Below are positions 1 to 8,248 of a stretch of 64,000 nt of DNA, piece after piece. Where the stretch lies: assembly GCF_007743815.1 (NCBI RefSeq), contig NZ_CP036265.1:5029823-5093822 (forward strand). The letters run 5' to 3'. Position numbers and translations under genes: made by a program. This DNA is from Alienimonas californiensis. GTDB taxonomy: Bacteria; Planctomycetota; Planctomycetia; Planctomycetales; Planctomycetaceae. How positions within the stretch are numbered: position 1 is the stretch's first letter; every line of letters starts with the position of its first letter. The notes beneath the pieces were generated by a model. It searched no databases. It had not been told where the DNA came from and worked only from the letters and a program-made list of their open reading frames with translations.

Positions 1-183
1 GGGCTTGAGCGCCACGCGGGCGACCGGCTCGCCGAGCGTCGCCGGCCCGCCGGAGCCCGGCGCAATGCGGGGCGCGGGGGCGGCGGCCTGGGGCGGCGGC
101 GGGGGGACCGGCTCCTCGCCGATCACCACCGTCCGCCGGCCGCGCGGGCCGTTGGACGAAGAAGAAGCTCCGGGATGGGTCAC
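1..183 (-). CDS. Partial hypothetical protein (5' end only)
   Basis: An open frame runs from a GTG at 183 to the window edge without a stop, giving 61 residues. The GTG overlaps the TGA of the upstream response regulator in a GTGA arrangement, the usual sign of translational coupling. The peptide begins MTHPGASSSSNGPRGRR, continues TVVIGEEPVPPPP, and is rich in Pro and Ala, so it looks like a disordered N-terminal segment. No domain is visible. The call rests on the overlap and on the plausible codon pattern; it could be fortuitous in DNA this GC-rich. Confidence 0.45.
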   Translation of the reverse strand, partial: MTHPGASSSSNGPRGRRTVVIGEEPVPPPPPQAAAPAPRIAPGSGGPATLGEPVARVALKP

Positions 184-701
184 GCCTCGACCCCGGTCGG
201 CTTTTCGCGGTCGTCGACCTCGGAGAGGTACGCCAGCAGGCGGTCGCGCTCGTTCGTGAGGTGGCGGACCCGCAACAGGCTCCGCACGCGGGTTTTCAGT
301 TCCACGCCGTTGATCGGTTTTGAGAGGAAGTCGTCGCAGCCGGCGTCCACGGCCTTTTCAATATCGCCCGTCTCGTGCAGCGCCGTGACCATCAGCACGG
401 GCGTGGCGGCGAGGGCGGGATCGGCCTTCATCCGCTGGCAGACCTCATAGCCGCTGAGCTTGGGCATCATGATGTCCAGCAGCACGAGGTCGAACGGTTT
501 GCCGTCCGCGGCCGCGGCGGCCGCGACTTCCAGCGTCTCCGCCCCGTCGTGGGCGAACGCCACCTCGTGCCCCTGATCGGACAGCACGGCGTCCAGCAGT
601 TCGCAGTTGGGGATGTTGTCGTCGGCGATCAGCAGCTTGGACGGCCCGGGCTCCGCGGCGCCGAGCAGTGAGTTCCTCGACGACGAGGCTCCGGGCGGCA
701 C
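180..701 (-). CDS. Single-domain response regulator (CheY-like receiver)
   Basis: Receiver domain of about 120 residues followed by a short helical tail (RVRHLTNERDRLLAYLSEV). The acidic pocket is LLIADDN, the phospho-acceptor Asp lies in LVLLDIMMP (about D76), the switch Thr is in VTAL and the conserved Lys is in LSKPI. There is no DNA-binding or enzymatic output domain, so it probably acts by protein contact in a phosphorelay. The frame is open much further upstream, but that extension is Pro/Arg-rich and antisense to the kinase gene. GTG at 701 (or GTG at 737) is therefore the sensible start, giving about 173 aa. It is transcribed divergently from the Ser/Thr kinase and overlaps the next minus-strand gene by 4 nt. 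Confidence 0.85.
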   Translation of the reverse strand: MPPGASSSRNSLLGAAEPGPSKLLIADDNIPNCELLDAVLSDQGHEVAFAHDGAETLEVAAAAAADGKPFDLVLLDIMMPKLSGYEVCQRMKADPALAATPVLMVTALHETGDIEKAVDAGCDDFLSKPINGVELKTRVRSLLRVRHLTNERDRLLAYLSEVDDREKPTGVEA

Positions 702-966
702 GGCTCCGGGCGGGAGGGCGGCGGGGGGATCGGCCACGGGAGCGGGACGGAACGGGAAGCGGGAAAACGAGCCGAACGGCGCAGTGACGACGAGTTCGGT
801 CGGGCAGTGTACCGCCGGCGGTGCGGGTCGTCGCGGCGGCGCCGGGGGAAAGCCGGCGCCGCGACCCGGTTCCGCTTTCGGGCGATCGATTCGGGCGGCA
901 TCATGCAGCGGGTCGCTCGACCGTCTCCCCCGCCAAGTCCGCTCTGTTCGCCCCCGCCGCGTCCCC

Positions 967-3702
967 TTGCCCGCCGCCGCCCCGCCCGACGCCGAGTCGT
1001 TTCTGGCCTGCCTGCGGCAGAGCGGGCTGGTCGGGAAAGCGAAGCTGGCGAAGTTCCTGGAGGACCGCGGCGGCTCGACCGCCAAGGATCTCGCGGCGGA
1101 CCTCGTCGCGGCGAAACTGCTGACGCGCTGGCAGGCGGAGAAGCTCCTCGCCGGCCGCTGCCGGGGCTTTCGGCTGGGGAGCTACGAGCTGCTGGGCCTG
1201 CTCGGCAAAGGCGGAATGAGCGCGGTGTACCTCGGCGAGCACGTCGTGATGAAACGCCGCTGCGCCATCAAGGTGCTGCCCGCGAAGCTGGTCGGCGGGG
1301 GGTCGCATCTCGAACGGTTCATGCGGGAGGCCCGGGCGGTCGCGGCGCTGGACCACCCGAACATCGTGCGGGCCTACGACGTCGCCAGCGAGGGCGAGGG
1401 CAACGCGGCGACCCACTTCCTCGTGATGGAACTGGTCGAGGGCCGCAGCCTGTACGACCTGGTCAAGCGGGACGGCCCGCCCGCCCCCGATCGCGTGCGG
1501 CAGATCGGCTACGAGTCCGCCAAGGGGCTCGCCCACGCCCACGCCGCCGGGATCGTGCACCGGGACGTCAAGCCGGGCAACATCCTGCTGGCCAGCAGCG
1601 GGGCGGTGAAGGTGACGGACCTCGGCCTGGCCCGCGGCGGGGAAGATGAGGAGCACAGCCTCACCGTCGCCCACGACGAAAAGGTGCTCGGCACCGCCGA
1701 CTACCTCGCCCCGGAGCAGGCGCTGGACAGCCACGCCGTCGATCACCGGGCGGACATTTACGGTCTGGGATGCACGCTGTACTTCAGTCTGTGCGGGCAC
1801 GGACCGTTCACGGAGGGGACGCTGACGCAGCGGTTGATGGCCCACCAGACCCAGCCGCCCCCGCCGATCGAGTCGCTGGTCGAGGGGGTGCCGCCGGAAC
1901 TGGCCCGGGCGGTCGCCCGGATGCTGGAAAAGAAGCCGGAGGACCGCTTCCAGTCGATGGACGAGGTGGCCGAGGCTCTCGCCCCCCCGGGCGTCGCGGC
2001 GGCGCCGGCTGCCCCGGCGGAGCCGGAACCGCCGCCCGAACCGGAGCTCAACGACTTTCTCGCCGGTCTGCCGGCTGAGCCCGGCAGCGAGGCGGGGTCC
2101 GGGATCCGCTCGGGCATCCGCCGCCGTTCGGGATCGAAACCGAAGTCCGGGGTCCGCCAGGCCCTTGCCGCCAAGGCCGGCGGGCTGATCGGCCGCGATC
2201 CGACTCCGGCGCCGGGCTCGGCGACGGACTCGCCCTCCGGCGCGTTCGGCGAGGAGGCGCCCTCCTCCTCGGATGGTTCGGACATTGGCGATTCGCACGT
2301 CCACGGGCCGGGCAGCGGGCGGTTCGATTTTCTCGGCGGGACGGACGTGGCCGACGGCGACTCCGGGGGACCGGGCTCCTCGCCGTCGCAAACGGGCTCC
2401 GGCTTCGACTTCACCGGGTTCGATCTCGATTCCGGCGCGCAGCCTGGGCCGGGGAGCGGAGCCGGCAGCGGCGTGCGTTCCGGCAGTGGGGTGCGTTCGG
2501 GCAGCGGACTGGGGTCCGGATCGCGCGTCGGACCGGGCTCCGGGACGGGGTCGGCCGTCGATCTGCCGGAGCAGAGCGGCAGCGAGCCGGGTTTGGCGGC
2601 CGCCGACCCCTCTCCCCTGCCCCGGCGCCGCGGCGGACGGGGCGCCGGCAAGGCCCCGGCGGACGCGGCGCCCCGGGCGAAGTGGCCCTGGATCGCCGCG
2701 GCGGCGCTAGGCCTGCTGACGGCGATCGCGGCGGCGGTGTGGCTCGCCGGGGGCGACGACGACTCCGGCATGACGGACGACGCCGATCCCGACGCCCCGA
2801 CCGTGGCAGAGGACGCCGGCCCGCTGACCGTCGGCCCCGACGGCCGCTTTCCCACCTTGGCGGCGGCCCTGAATCACCTGGAGGAGAACGTCGACCCGTC
2901 CAGCGGGGACGCAGCGGTCGTGCAACTGCCCGCCGGGGTGCTGAACGAACGGCTGATCGCCAGCGGGACGAACTTCAGCTTTCCCTCCGACGTCACCATC
3001 CGCGGGCACGCCGACGGCACGACCCTGCGTTCGCCGGGGGCGGCGCCGACCGTCTCGATTACCGGCCCGCTGATCCGATTCGCACTGGAGAATCTGACCG
3101 TCGACGCCGCGGGCAAAGCGGTCGCCGTGGAACTCAACGGCGCCCTAACGGAGTCCCGCATCGACGGGCTGGCGATCAAGAACGTCGCCGGCACCGGGCT
3201 CCTGTTCCGCGGCGTGTCGGGCAATACGCTGGAGATCGTCGACCTCGCCGTGACCGGCGAGGGAGCGAGCAGCGGTGCGATCGGGGTTCAGGTCGCCGAC
3301 GGGGGGATCCAGATCGTGACCTTCACCGGCGGTTCGATTCGGGAAGCGGCGGTCGGGTTCGACGTGATCGCCGCAGCGGAAAAACTCACGCTGGACGGAA
3401 TGACGATCGGGCCGGGCGACGTCGGCGTGCGGCTCGGGTCCGACGCCGGCGAGGTTTCCCTGAAGGCCGTCACGCTGAAGAACCTGACGTTCGCCGGCGT
3501 CGCCCGCGGCGTGGTCTTCGCGGGCGCCCCGACCGACAAAAGCGCCGGCCTGGTGATCGCCGGGAGCAAGTTCGGCGACGCGGACCCGCCCGTCGATCCT
3601 GCCGGGTACGTCGACCGCATCAAATCCGCCCTCGACGCCGACGCCAGCACGGGAAACGCCGCGGACAAGCCGGGCGACGATCCACTGAACCTGTTTCCCT
3701 AA
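967..3702 (+). CDS. Membrane Ser/Thr protein kinase with extracytoplasmic beta-helix domain
   Basis: Hanks-type kinase of about 911 aa. A short N-terminal segment (about 1-65) resembles the small helical module often found before planctomycete kinases. The kinase domain spans about 71-340: glycine loop GLLGKGGMSAVYLG, AIKVLP lysine, catalytic HRDVKPGN (D about 200), DLGLARG and the LAPEQ activation segment. A long Ser/Gly-rich linker built of degenerate 6-residue repeats (SGSGVR type, encoded around 2463-2580) leads to one membrane helix at about 573-595. Outside the membrane, about 300 residues with repeated short beta-strand turns look like a right-handed parallel beta-helix. The frame is open to 607, but the upstream part is antisense-like, so TTG 967 was chosen. 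No Shine-Dalgarno is seen. The start is less certain than the product. Confidence 0.85.
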   Translation: MPAAAPPDAESFLACLRQSGLVGKAKLAKFLEDRGGSTAKDLAADLVAAKLLTRWQAEKLLAGRCRGFRLGSYELLGLLGKGGMSAVYLGEHVVMKRRCAIKVLPAKLVGGGSHLERFMREARAVAALDHPNIVRAYDVASEGEGNAATHFLVMELVEGRSLYDLVKRDGPPAPDRVRQIGYESAKGLAHAHAAGIVHRDVKPGNILLASSGAVKVTDLGLARGGEDEEHSLTVAHDEKVLGTADYLAPEQALDSHAVDHRADIYGLGCTLYFSLCGHGPFTEGTLTQRLMAHQTQPPPPIESLVEGVPPELARAVARMLEKKPEDRFQSMDEVAEALAPPGVAAAPAAPAEPEPPPEPELNDFLAGLPAEPGSEAGSGIRSGIRRRSGSKPKSGVRQALAAKAGGLIGRDPTPAPGSATDSPSGAFGEEAPSSSDGSDIGDSHVHGPGSGRFDFLGGTDVADGDSGGPGSSPSQTGSGFDFTGFDLDSGAQPGPGSGAGSGVRSGSGVRSGSGLGSGSRVGPGSGTGSAVDLPEQSGSEPGLAAADPSPLPRRRGGRGAGKAPADAAPRAKWPWIAAAALGLLTAIAAAVWLAGGDDDSGMTDDADPDAPTVAEDAGPLTVGPDGRFPTLAAALNHLEENVDPSSGDAAVVQLPAGVLNERLIASGTNFSFPSDVTIRGHADGTTLRSPGAAPTVSITGPLIRFALENLTVDAAGKAVAVELNGALTESRIDGLAIKNVAGTGLLFRGVSGNTLEIVDLAVTGEGASSGAIGVQVADGGIQIVTFTGGSIREAAVGFDVIAAAEKLTLDGMTIGPGDVGVRLGSDAGEVSLKAVTLKNLTFAGVARGVVFAGAPTDKSAGLVIAGSKFGDADPPVDPAGYVDRIKSALDADASTGNAADKPGDDPLNLFP

Positions 3703-3747
3703 GCCTGGCTCCCGCGACGCATCGGCGGTCCTGACGCCGCTCGGTCG

Positions 3748-3993
3748 TCAGACGGACTGCACGGTCCACCAGATCGCGGCGGAGGCCACGATGATCGTGT
3801 AGACGAACAGGGCGCACAGCAGCCAGCCGATGAATCGGCCGGCCCGGCCGTCCTCCCGGGCGAACTGCCGGTACTCGTCCGCCGAGAACGGGTCGCCGCC
3901 CGCCGTCGGGGCGACGGCCGGCGCGGGGCGCTCGGGCGCGGCAACCGCCGCGGCGGGGGGGGCGTCGGCGGTCGGGGCGGGCGTCTCCGGCAT
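3748..3993 (-). CDS. Small single-pass membrane protein, hypothetical
   Basis: 81 aa. The N-terminal half (about 1-40) is Pro/Ala-rich and probably disordered. It is followed by a charged segment, DEYRQFAREDGRAGRF, and one C-terminal transmembrane helix, IGWLLCALFVYTIIVASAAIWW. This suggests a tail-anchored protein with a cytoplasmic N-terminus. I do not recognise a family. The ATG at 3993 is preceded by TACAGT and a 6-nt spacer, which looks like a leaderless promoter and supports this start over longer readings. It lies convergent to the kinase gene. Confidence 0.65.
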   Translation of the reverse strand: MPETPAPTADAPPAAAVAAPERPAPAVAPTAGGDPFSADEYRQFAREDGRAGRFIGWLLCALFVYTIIVASAAIWWTVQSV

Positions 3994-3999
3994 CGCCGG

Positions 4000-4005
4000 A
4001 CTGTA
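4000..4005 (-). promoter_or_regulatory. Candidate -10 hexamer (TACAGT) 6 nt before ATG
   Basis: On the minus strand TACAGT is followed by CCGGCG and then the ATG at 3993. A -10 element this close implies that transcription starts at or next to the A of the ATG (a leaderless mRNA). The same geometry recurs upstream of several other genes in this window. Confidence 0.45.
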
Positions 4006-4100
4006 GCAGAGGGCCGGACGACGCTCACCTTTCCCAGCAGTGATTCCCCCGGACCGGCACATCCGCCCCGGTTCGCCCGCTTCGGTTCGCCCGCCGCGGT

Positions 4101-4883
4101 TCACGCCGCGTCGTGGGGGCGTTCGGCCGCCAGCAACGTTCCCAGCAGATCGTCCGTCGGGTGCGGGTGGCCGAGATGCTGCCGGAAGCCCTCGGCGTAG
4201 GCCGTGCCGATCAGTTCGCCCCGGGCGGCGCTCCAGCGGCGGGCGCCGGCGAGGTACTCGTCGATGCCGTGCTGTTTCCGGAGCCAGCCCCGCTGACTCT
4301 CGTGACAGGCCAGCAGTTCCAGCTTGCGCTCGATCTGATCGCTCACGTCGACCACGATCCCGGGCCGCCAAGGCTCGCCCAGCGGCCCGGCGTGCCCGAC
4401 CGGGTCGCAGTAGTAGAGGTGCGGCATCCGCTCGGTGGGCGGTTCGCCGCATTCGTACAGCGGCACGGAGGCGGCGAAGGCGGCGTCGCGGACCAGGCGA
4501 CTGGCGACCTCGTGGTCACTCATGTAGTCGATCGGCGGCGCCGTGAGGATCAGCTCCGGCCGGGCCCGCCGCACCGCCGCGGTGACGACACGGCGGCTGG
4601 CGTCGTCGTGCGTGATCGTCAGATCGTTCAGGCCGAGGCAGTCGTAGGTCGCGCCCAGCAGGTCGGCGGAGCGTTGCGCCTCCGCCCGGCGGACGGCGGC
4701 GATCTCCTCGCGGGTGCGGTCGGCGCTGCCGAGGTCGCCGGCGGTGAGGGTGGCCAGGGTGATCTCGCAGCCGAGATCGGCGAGGCGGCAGAGGGTTCCG
4801 CCGCACTGAATTTCCAGATCGTCCGGATGGCAATGGATGGCCAGCACGCGGGGCGGGCCTTCGGCCGGTCTGACGGCGGTCAT
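4101..4883 (-). CDS. PIG-L family deacetylase (LmbE-like)
   Basis: 260 aa, the usual length for zinc-dependent N-acetylglucosaminyl deacetylases of the PIG-L/LmbE/BshB family. The metal motif is AIHCHPDDLEIQCGG near the N-terminus, and the third histidine is in SDHEVASRLV. It probably de-N-acetylates a sugar-containing small molecule; the substrate cannot be read from the sequence. The open frame extends upstream across the neighbour on the other strand, but the ATG at 4883 sits just before the family's first beta strand. It is divergent (117 bp) from a NagB-PIG-L fusion, so two PIG-L paralogues share one intergenic region, suggesting related amino-sugar metabolism. Confidence 0.88.
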   Translation of the reverse strand: MTAVRPAEGPPRVLAIHCHPDDLEIQCGGTLCRLADLGCEITLATLTAGDLGSADRTREEIAAVRRAEAQRSADLLGATYDCLGLNDLTITHDDASRRVVTAAVRRARPELILTAPPIDYMSDHEVASRLVRDAAFAASVPLYECGEPPTERMPHLYYCDPVGHAGPLGEPWRPGIVVDVSDQIERKLELLACHESQRGWLRKQHGIDEYLAGARRWSAARGELIGTAYAEGFRQHLGHPHPTDDLLGTLLAAERPHDAA

Positions 4884-5000
4884 CGGGAGCGGTCTGGGTA
4901 TGGTGGGGGCCGGTCTATTCCTCAGCGCCCCCGTGCGTCGGCGAATCGTCCCCTTCCCCGCCCCGCGATACCAGCCACGCCCGTTTCGGCTCCGCCCATC

Positions 5001-6875
5001 GTGCCGCATCCTCTGCCGCTCACCCGCGTTCCGGCCCTGCTCTTCGACAGCGCCGCCGACGCCGACTCCCACGCCGCCCTCGTCGTCGCCGGCCTCGTCC
5101 GCGAGCGCAACAGCGGCGGACAACGCACGGTGCTCGGGTTGCCGACGGGGTCCACCCCGATCGGCGTCTATCGCGAGTTGATCCGCCTGCATCAGGAGGA
5201 AGGGCTCGACTTTTCGAAGGTCGTCACCTTCAACCTGGACGAATATTGGCCGATGCCGCCGGAGGACCGGCATTCGTACCACCACTTCATGCGGGAAACG
5301 TTCTTCGACCACGTCAACATCAAGCCGGAGAACGCCCACCTGCCCCCCGGCAACGTGCCCCGCCGCGACGTGGACGCCGCCTGTGCGGAGTACGAAGCGA
5401 AGATCCGCAAGGCCGGCGGAATCGACCTGCAACTGCTGGGCATCGGCCGGACCGGGCACGTCGGCTTCAACGAACCGGGCAGCCCCGCCGACGGCCGCAC
5501 CCGGTTCGTGACGCTCGACCCGCTGACCCGGGCCGACGCCGCCCCGGGCTTCTTCGGCGAGGAGAACGTGCCCCTGCACGCCCTCACGATGGGCGTCGGC
5601 ACGATTCGCGAGGCGCGGAAGATCCTCATCTTGGCGCTGGGCGAACATAAGGCGCCGGTCGTGCGGTCGGCACTGGAGGACGCCCCGACCGATCGGGTCC
5701 CCGCCACCCTGCTGAACGGGCACCAAGACCTCACCTATCTGCTGGATCGCGGCGCCGCCGCGGAGCTGACCACGATCAAGATGCCGTGGCGGACCGGCCC
5801 GATCGACTGGGACGACCGCACGGAGACGAAGGCCGTGGTGTGGGTCTCGGAGCAGGCGGGCAAAGCCCTCACGAAGCTGCAGACCCGCGACCTGCTCGAG
5901 CACGATCTGCACGAGCTGCTCCGCGAACGCGGCCCGGTCGAGGCGCTGCGGAATCGCGTGTTTGACCGGCTCGACGCGACTCTCTGCACGCACCCCGCCG
6001 GGGACGGCGCGCAGAAAAAGAAGACCGTGCTGGTGTTCAGCCCGCACCCGGACGACGACGTGATCTCCATGGGCGGCACGCTGATCCTGCTGTGCGACCA
6101 CGGGCACGAGGTGCACGTGGCCTACCAGACGAGCGGCGCCACCGCGGTGTTCGACCACGACGTGCGGCGCCACCTGGACTTCGTGAACGCGTTCGGAAAC
6201 CTGTTCGACGTCGCCCCGCTCGTGAACGCGGACGCGGGCGAGGAGCTGCCGGAACGTCTGATCGCCGCCCTGGCCGACAAGCCGCCCGGCGAGCCGGACA
6301 GCCCGGAGGTGTGGAAGTTGAAGGCCCTGATCCGCCGCACGGAGGCCGTCGCCGCCGCCGAAGAGGCCGGCGTGCCCCGCCGCCGCTGCCACTTCCAGAA
6401 CCTGCCGTTCTACGAGACCGGCCGCGTGAAGAAGCAGCCGATCAGCGACGCTGACGTGCAGAACACGGTCGAGTTACTGCGGGCCGTGCAGCCGGATCAG
6501 GTCTATCTGGCCGGCGACCTCCGCGACCCGCACGGCACCCACCGCCGCTGCGCCCGCGTGGTCGGCCGGGCGTTGGAAGCGGTGCAGGCGGAGGGCCTGG
6601 ATCCGGAGGTCTGGCGCTACCGCGGGGCCTGGCAGGAGTTCGAGCCGCACGAGATCGACCGGGCGGTGCCGATCAGCCCCGAGGTGACGGCCCGTAAACG
6701 CCGGGCGATCTTCAAGCACGAAACGCAGAAGGACCGCCCCGTCTTCCCCGGGCACGACGACCGGGAGTTCTGGGTCCGGGCCGAGGAACGAACCAAGGCG
6801 ACCGCCGCGGCCTTCGACGCCCTCGGTCTGCCGGAGCACTTCGCCATCGAGGCGTTCGCCCGCGGCCCGCGATAA
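5001..6875 (+). CDS. Glucosamine-6-phosphate deaminase-like / PIG-L deacetylase fusion
   Basis: 624 aa from GTG 5001. Residues about 10-270 are a NagB-type deaminase/isomerase domain: phosphate loop GLPTGSTP, catalytic NLDEYW (D80) and GIGRTGHVGFNEPGS. Residues about 340-560 are a PIG-L domain with VLVFSPHPDDDVISMGG and a later HGTHRRCARV histidine region. In E. coli NagB the third motif contains an Asp (NDGH); here that position is Thr151, while H153 and E158 are kept. The two activities could combine deacetylation with deamination of an amino sugar. The fusion architecture is known in some bacterial NagB relatives; the physiological substrate is inference. The open frame extends upstream, but homology begins near this GTG. 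Confidence 0.85.
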   Translation: MPHPLPLTRVPALLFDSAADADSHAALVVAGLVRERNSGGQRTVLGLPTGSTPIGVYRELIRLHQEEGLDFSKVVTFNLDEYWPMPPEDRHSYHHFMRETFFDHVNIKPENAHLPPGNVPRRDVDAACAEYEAKIRKAGGIDLQLLGIGRTGHVGFNEPGSPADGRTRFVTLDPLTRADAAPGFFGEENVPLHALTMGVGTIREARKILILALGEHKAPVVRSALEDAPTDRVPATLLNGHQDLTYLLDRGAAAELTTIKMPWRTGPIDWDDRTETKAVVWVSEQAGKALTKLQTRDLLEHDLHELLRERGPVEALRNRVFDRLDATLCTHPAGDGAQKKKTVLVFSPHPDDDVISMGGTLILLCDHGHEVHVAYQTSGATAVFDHDVRRHLDFVNAFGNLFDVAPLVNADAGEELPERLIAALADKPPGEPDSPEVWKLKALIRRTEAVAAAEEAGVPRRRCHFQNLPFYETGRVKKQPISDADVQNTVELLRAVQPDQVYLAGDLRDPHGTHRRCARVVGRALEAVQAEGLDPEVWRYRGAWQEFEPHEIDRAVPISPEVTARKRRAIFKHETQKDRPVFPGHDDREFWVRAEERTKATAAAFDALGLPEHFAIEAFARGPR

Positions 6876-6885
6876 GCAAAATGGG

Positions 6886-6926
6886 GGGCGCACGTTCGAA
6901 TGACGCGGCATTACGAACGTGCGCCC
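6886..6926. repeat. Perfect 13-bp inverted repeat between nagB-like gene and lexA
   Basis: Arms 6886-6898 (GGGCGCACGTTCG) and 6914-6926 (exact reverse complement) are separated by 15 nt. It lies 10 bp after the stop of the NagB-PIG-L gene and about 170 bp before lexA. There is no T tract, so it is not a classical intrinsic terminator. It contains GTTC and GAAC half-sites and could be an operator for the lexA gene, or a hairpin protecting the upstream mRNA. Confidence 0.6.
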
Positions 6927-7094
6927 ACTACTCACTTGCCACCCGCACGGTCGTTCACTACCGTTTTGAAAATGGGTGTGCGCAGGAACACCGGTGGCCG
7001 AACCCCCACCGCCCGTGTGCCGCACGCCGCCCCTCCCCGGGCCCTTCCCTCAGGGACGAGGGGTTCCCGCCGCACGATCAACCCCCACAGACTC

Positions 7095-7694
7095 ATGGCC
7101 CGCGGAGATAAGCTCACCCCCCGACAGCAGGAGATTTACGATTTTCTGCGGAGCAAGATCATCGACCGCGGCTACGGCCCCACGGTGCGGGAGATCGGCA
7201 ACGAGTTCGGCATCAAATCGCCGAACGGGGTGATGTGTCACCTGAAGGCGCTGGAGAAGAAGGGCCTGATCACGCGGGAGGAGAAGATGTCCCGCGCGAT
7301 CGAATTGTCGCACAAACCCCGGGCGAAAACGGAGCTGCCGTTCGTCGGTCAGATCGCCGCCGGCGTGCCGGTGCTGGCCGAGGAAGACCTGGAGACGATG
7401 GATTTCGCCGACCTGTTCGACGGCGACGATAAAATGTGCCTGAAAGTGAAGGGCGACAGCATGATCGACGCCCATATCACCGAGGGGGATTACGTCGTCA
7501 TCCGTCGCCAGCAGACCTGCCGTGACGGCGACATCGTGGTTGCCGCCGTGGACGGCTCGGAAGCGACCCTCAAGACGTTCTATCGCGAGAAGGACCGCAT
7601 CCGGTTGCAGCCGGAAAATAAAGACATGGAGCCGATTTACGCCCGCGACGTACAGGTCGTCGGCGTGCTGGAGAGCGTGATCCGACGCGTCTGA
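7095..7694 (+). CDS. lexA: LexA repressor
   Basis: 199 aa, typical LexA length. The N-terminal winged helix-turn-helix is complete (LTPRQQEIYDFLRSKI, then TVREIGNEFGIKSPNGVMCHL). The self-cleavage site is AAGVPV (A89-G90), the catalytic Ser is S122 in GDSMID and the Lys is K160 in TLKTFYR, so all parts needed for RecA-stimulated autocleavage are present. It represses SOS genes until DNA damage; recA is 33 kb away in this window. ATG 7095 was chosen because it begins the conserved first helix; an upstream open extension to 6900 would run through the inverted repeat at 6886-6926. Confidence 0.95.
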   Translation: MARGDKLTPRQQEIYDFLRSKIIDRGYGPTVREIGNEFGIKSPNGVMCHLKALEKKGLITREEKMSRAIELSHKPRAKTELPFVGQIAAGVPVLAEEDLETMDFADLFDGDDKMCLKVKGDSMIDAHITEGDYVVIRRQQTCRDGDIVVAAVDGSEATLKTFYREKDRIRLQPENKDMEPIYARDVQVVGVLESVIRRV

Positions 7695-7827
7695 CAGGCG
7701 TGTCGCTGCCATTCAGTCCCTTTCCGCCGGCGAGGTTTCCTCGCATGCCCTCGCCCCTGCCTGCGGCGGCGTCGAACGGGAGAGGGGCTGGGACGGCCGC
7801 CGGTTCCTGCGGCGGTATCTCGGGGAG

Positions 7828-8148
7828 ATGCTTGCCGCCGTGTTGGGAGGCGGCGCGTACGGCGTGTTGGCTTGGCGAGCCGTGGAGGTCCGGGCGGCGG
7901 ACCCCCGCGTCGCCCTCTTCGGCGCCGGCGTCGGGGCTTTTTTCGGCGTGCTGATCTGGAAGGGCCGCTTGTTGTCGTGTTGGCCGATCGCGGGCGCGGG
8001 GGCGTTCGGCGGGCTACAGTTTTTCAGATGCTTCATGTGCGACGGCAGTCCGTTCGCCATGCCGGTTTTCGGCGGTCTGTTCGCGGCGTCTTGTTGGGCG
8101 ATGGTGCGGACCGGCGTGACCTTGGAAGCCGTCGTCCGCCAACGGTGA
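7828..8148 (+). CDS. Small multi-pass membrane protein, hypothetical
   Basis: 106 aa, strongly hydrophobic, with three or four candidate membrane segments: about 1-18, 28-46 (VALFGAGVGAFFGVLIW), 50-66 and 79-95. The frame remains open back to lexA without an ATG, GTG or TTG, so ATG 7828 is the first usable start, although a non-canonical upstream start cannot be excluded. It follows lexA by about 130 bp on the same strand. No family recognised. Codon pattern and hydrophobicity support a real gene, but weakly. Confidence 0.45.
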   Translation: MLAAVLGGGAYGVLAWRAVEVRAADPRVALFGAGVGAFFGVLIWKGRLLSCWPIAGAGAFGGLQFFRCFMCDGSPFAMPVFGGLFAASCWAMVRTGVTLEAVVRQR

Positions 8149-8236
8149 CCGCTCGCGGTCGCTCCCGTTGGCGATGAAATCGCTCGGGGAAAGCGATCCG
8201 CCGGCTCTCGGCGGTTTCTCTGCTGCGGCCTCCCCG

Positions 8237-8242
8237 TACACT
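8237..8242 (+). promoter_or_regulatory. Candidate -10 hexamer (TACACT) 6 nt before rlmN
   Basis: TACACT, a 6-nt spacer CCACCG and then ATG 8249. There is no Shine-Dalgarno. This supports a leaderless rlmN transcript and the choice of ATG 8249 over the upstream in-frame start at 8168. Confidence 0.45.
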
Positions 8243-8248
8243 CCACCG

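Noticed and set aside
4884-6392. N-terminal extension of the minus-strand PIG-L frame up to 6392
   Set aside because: The extra 500 residues are antisense to the NagB-PIG-L fusion; the PIG-L homology begins at the ATG at 4883.
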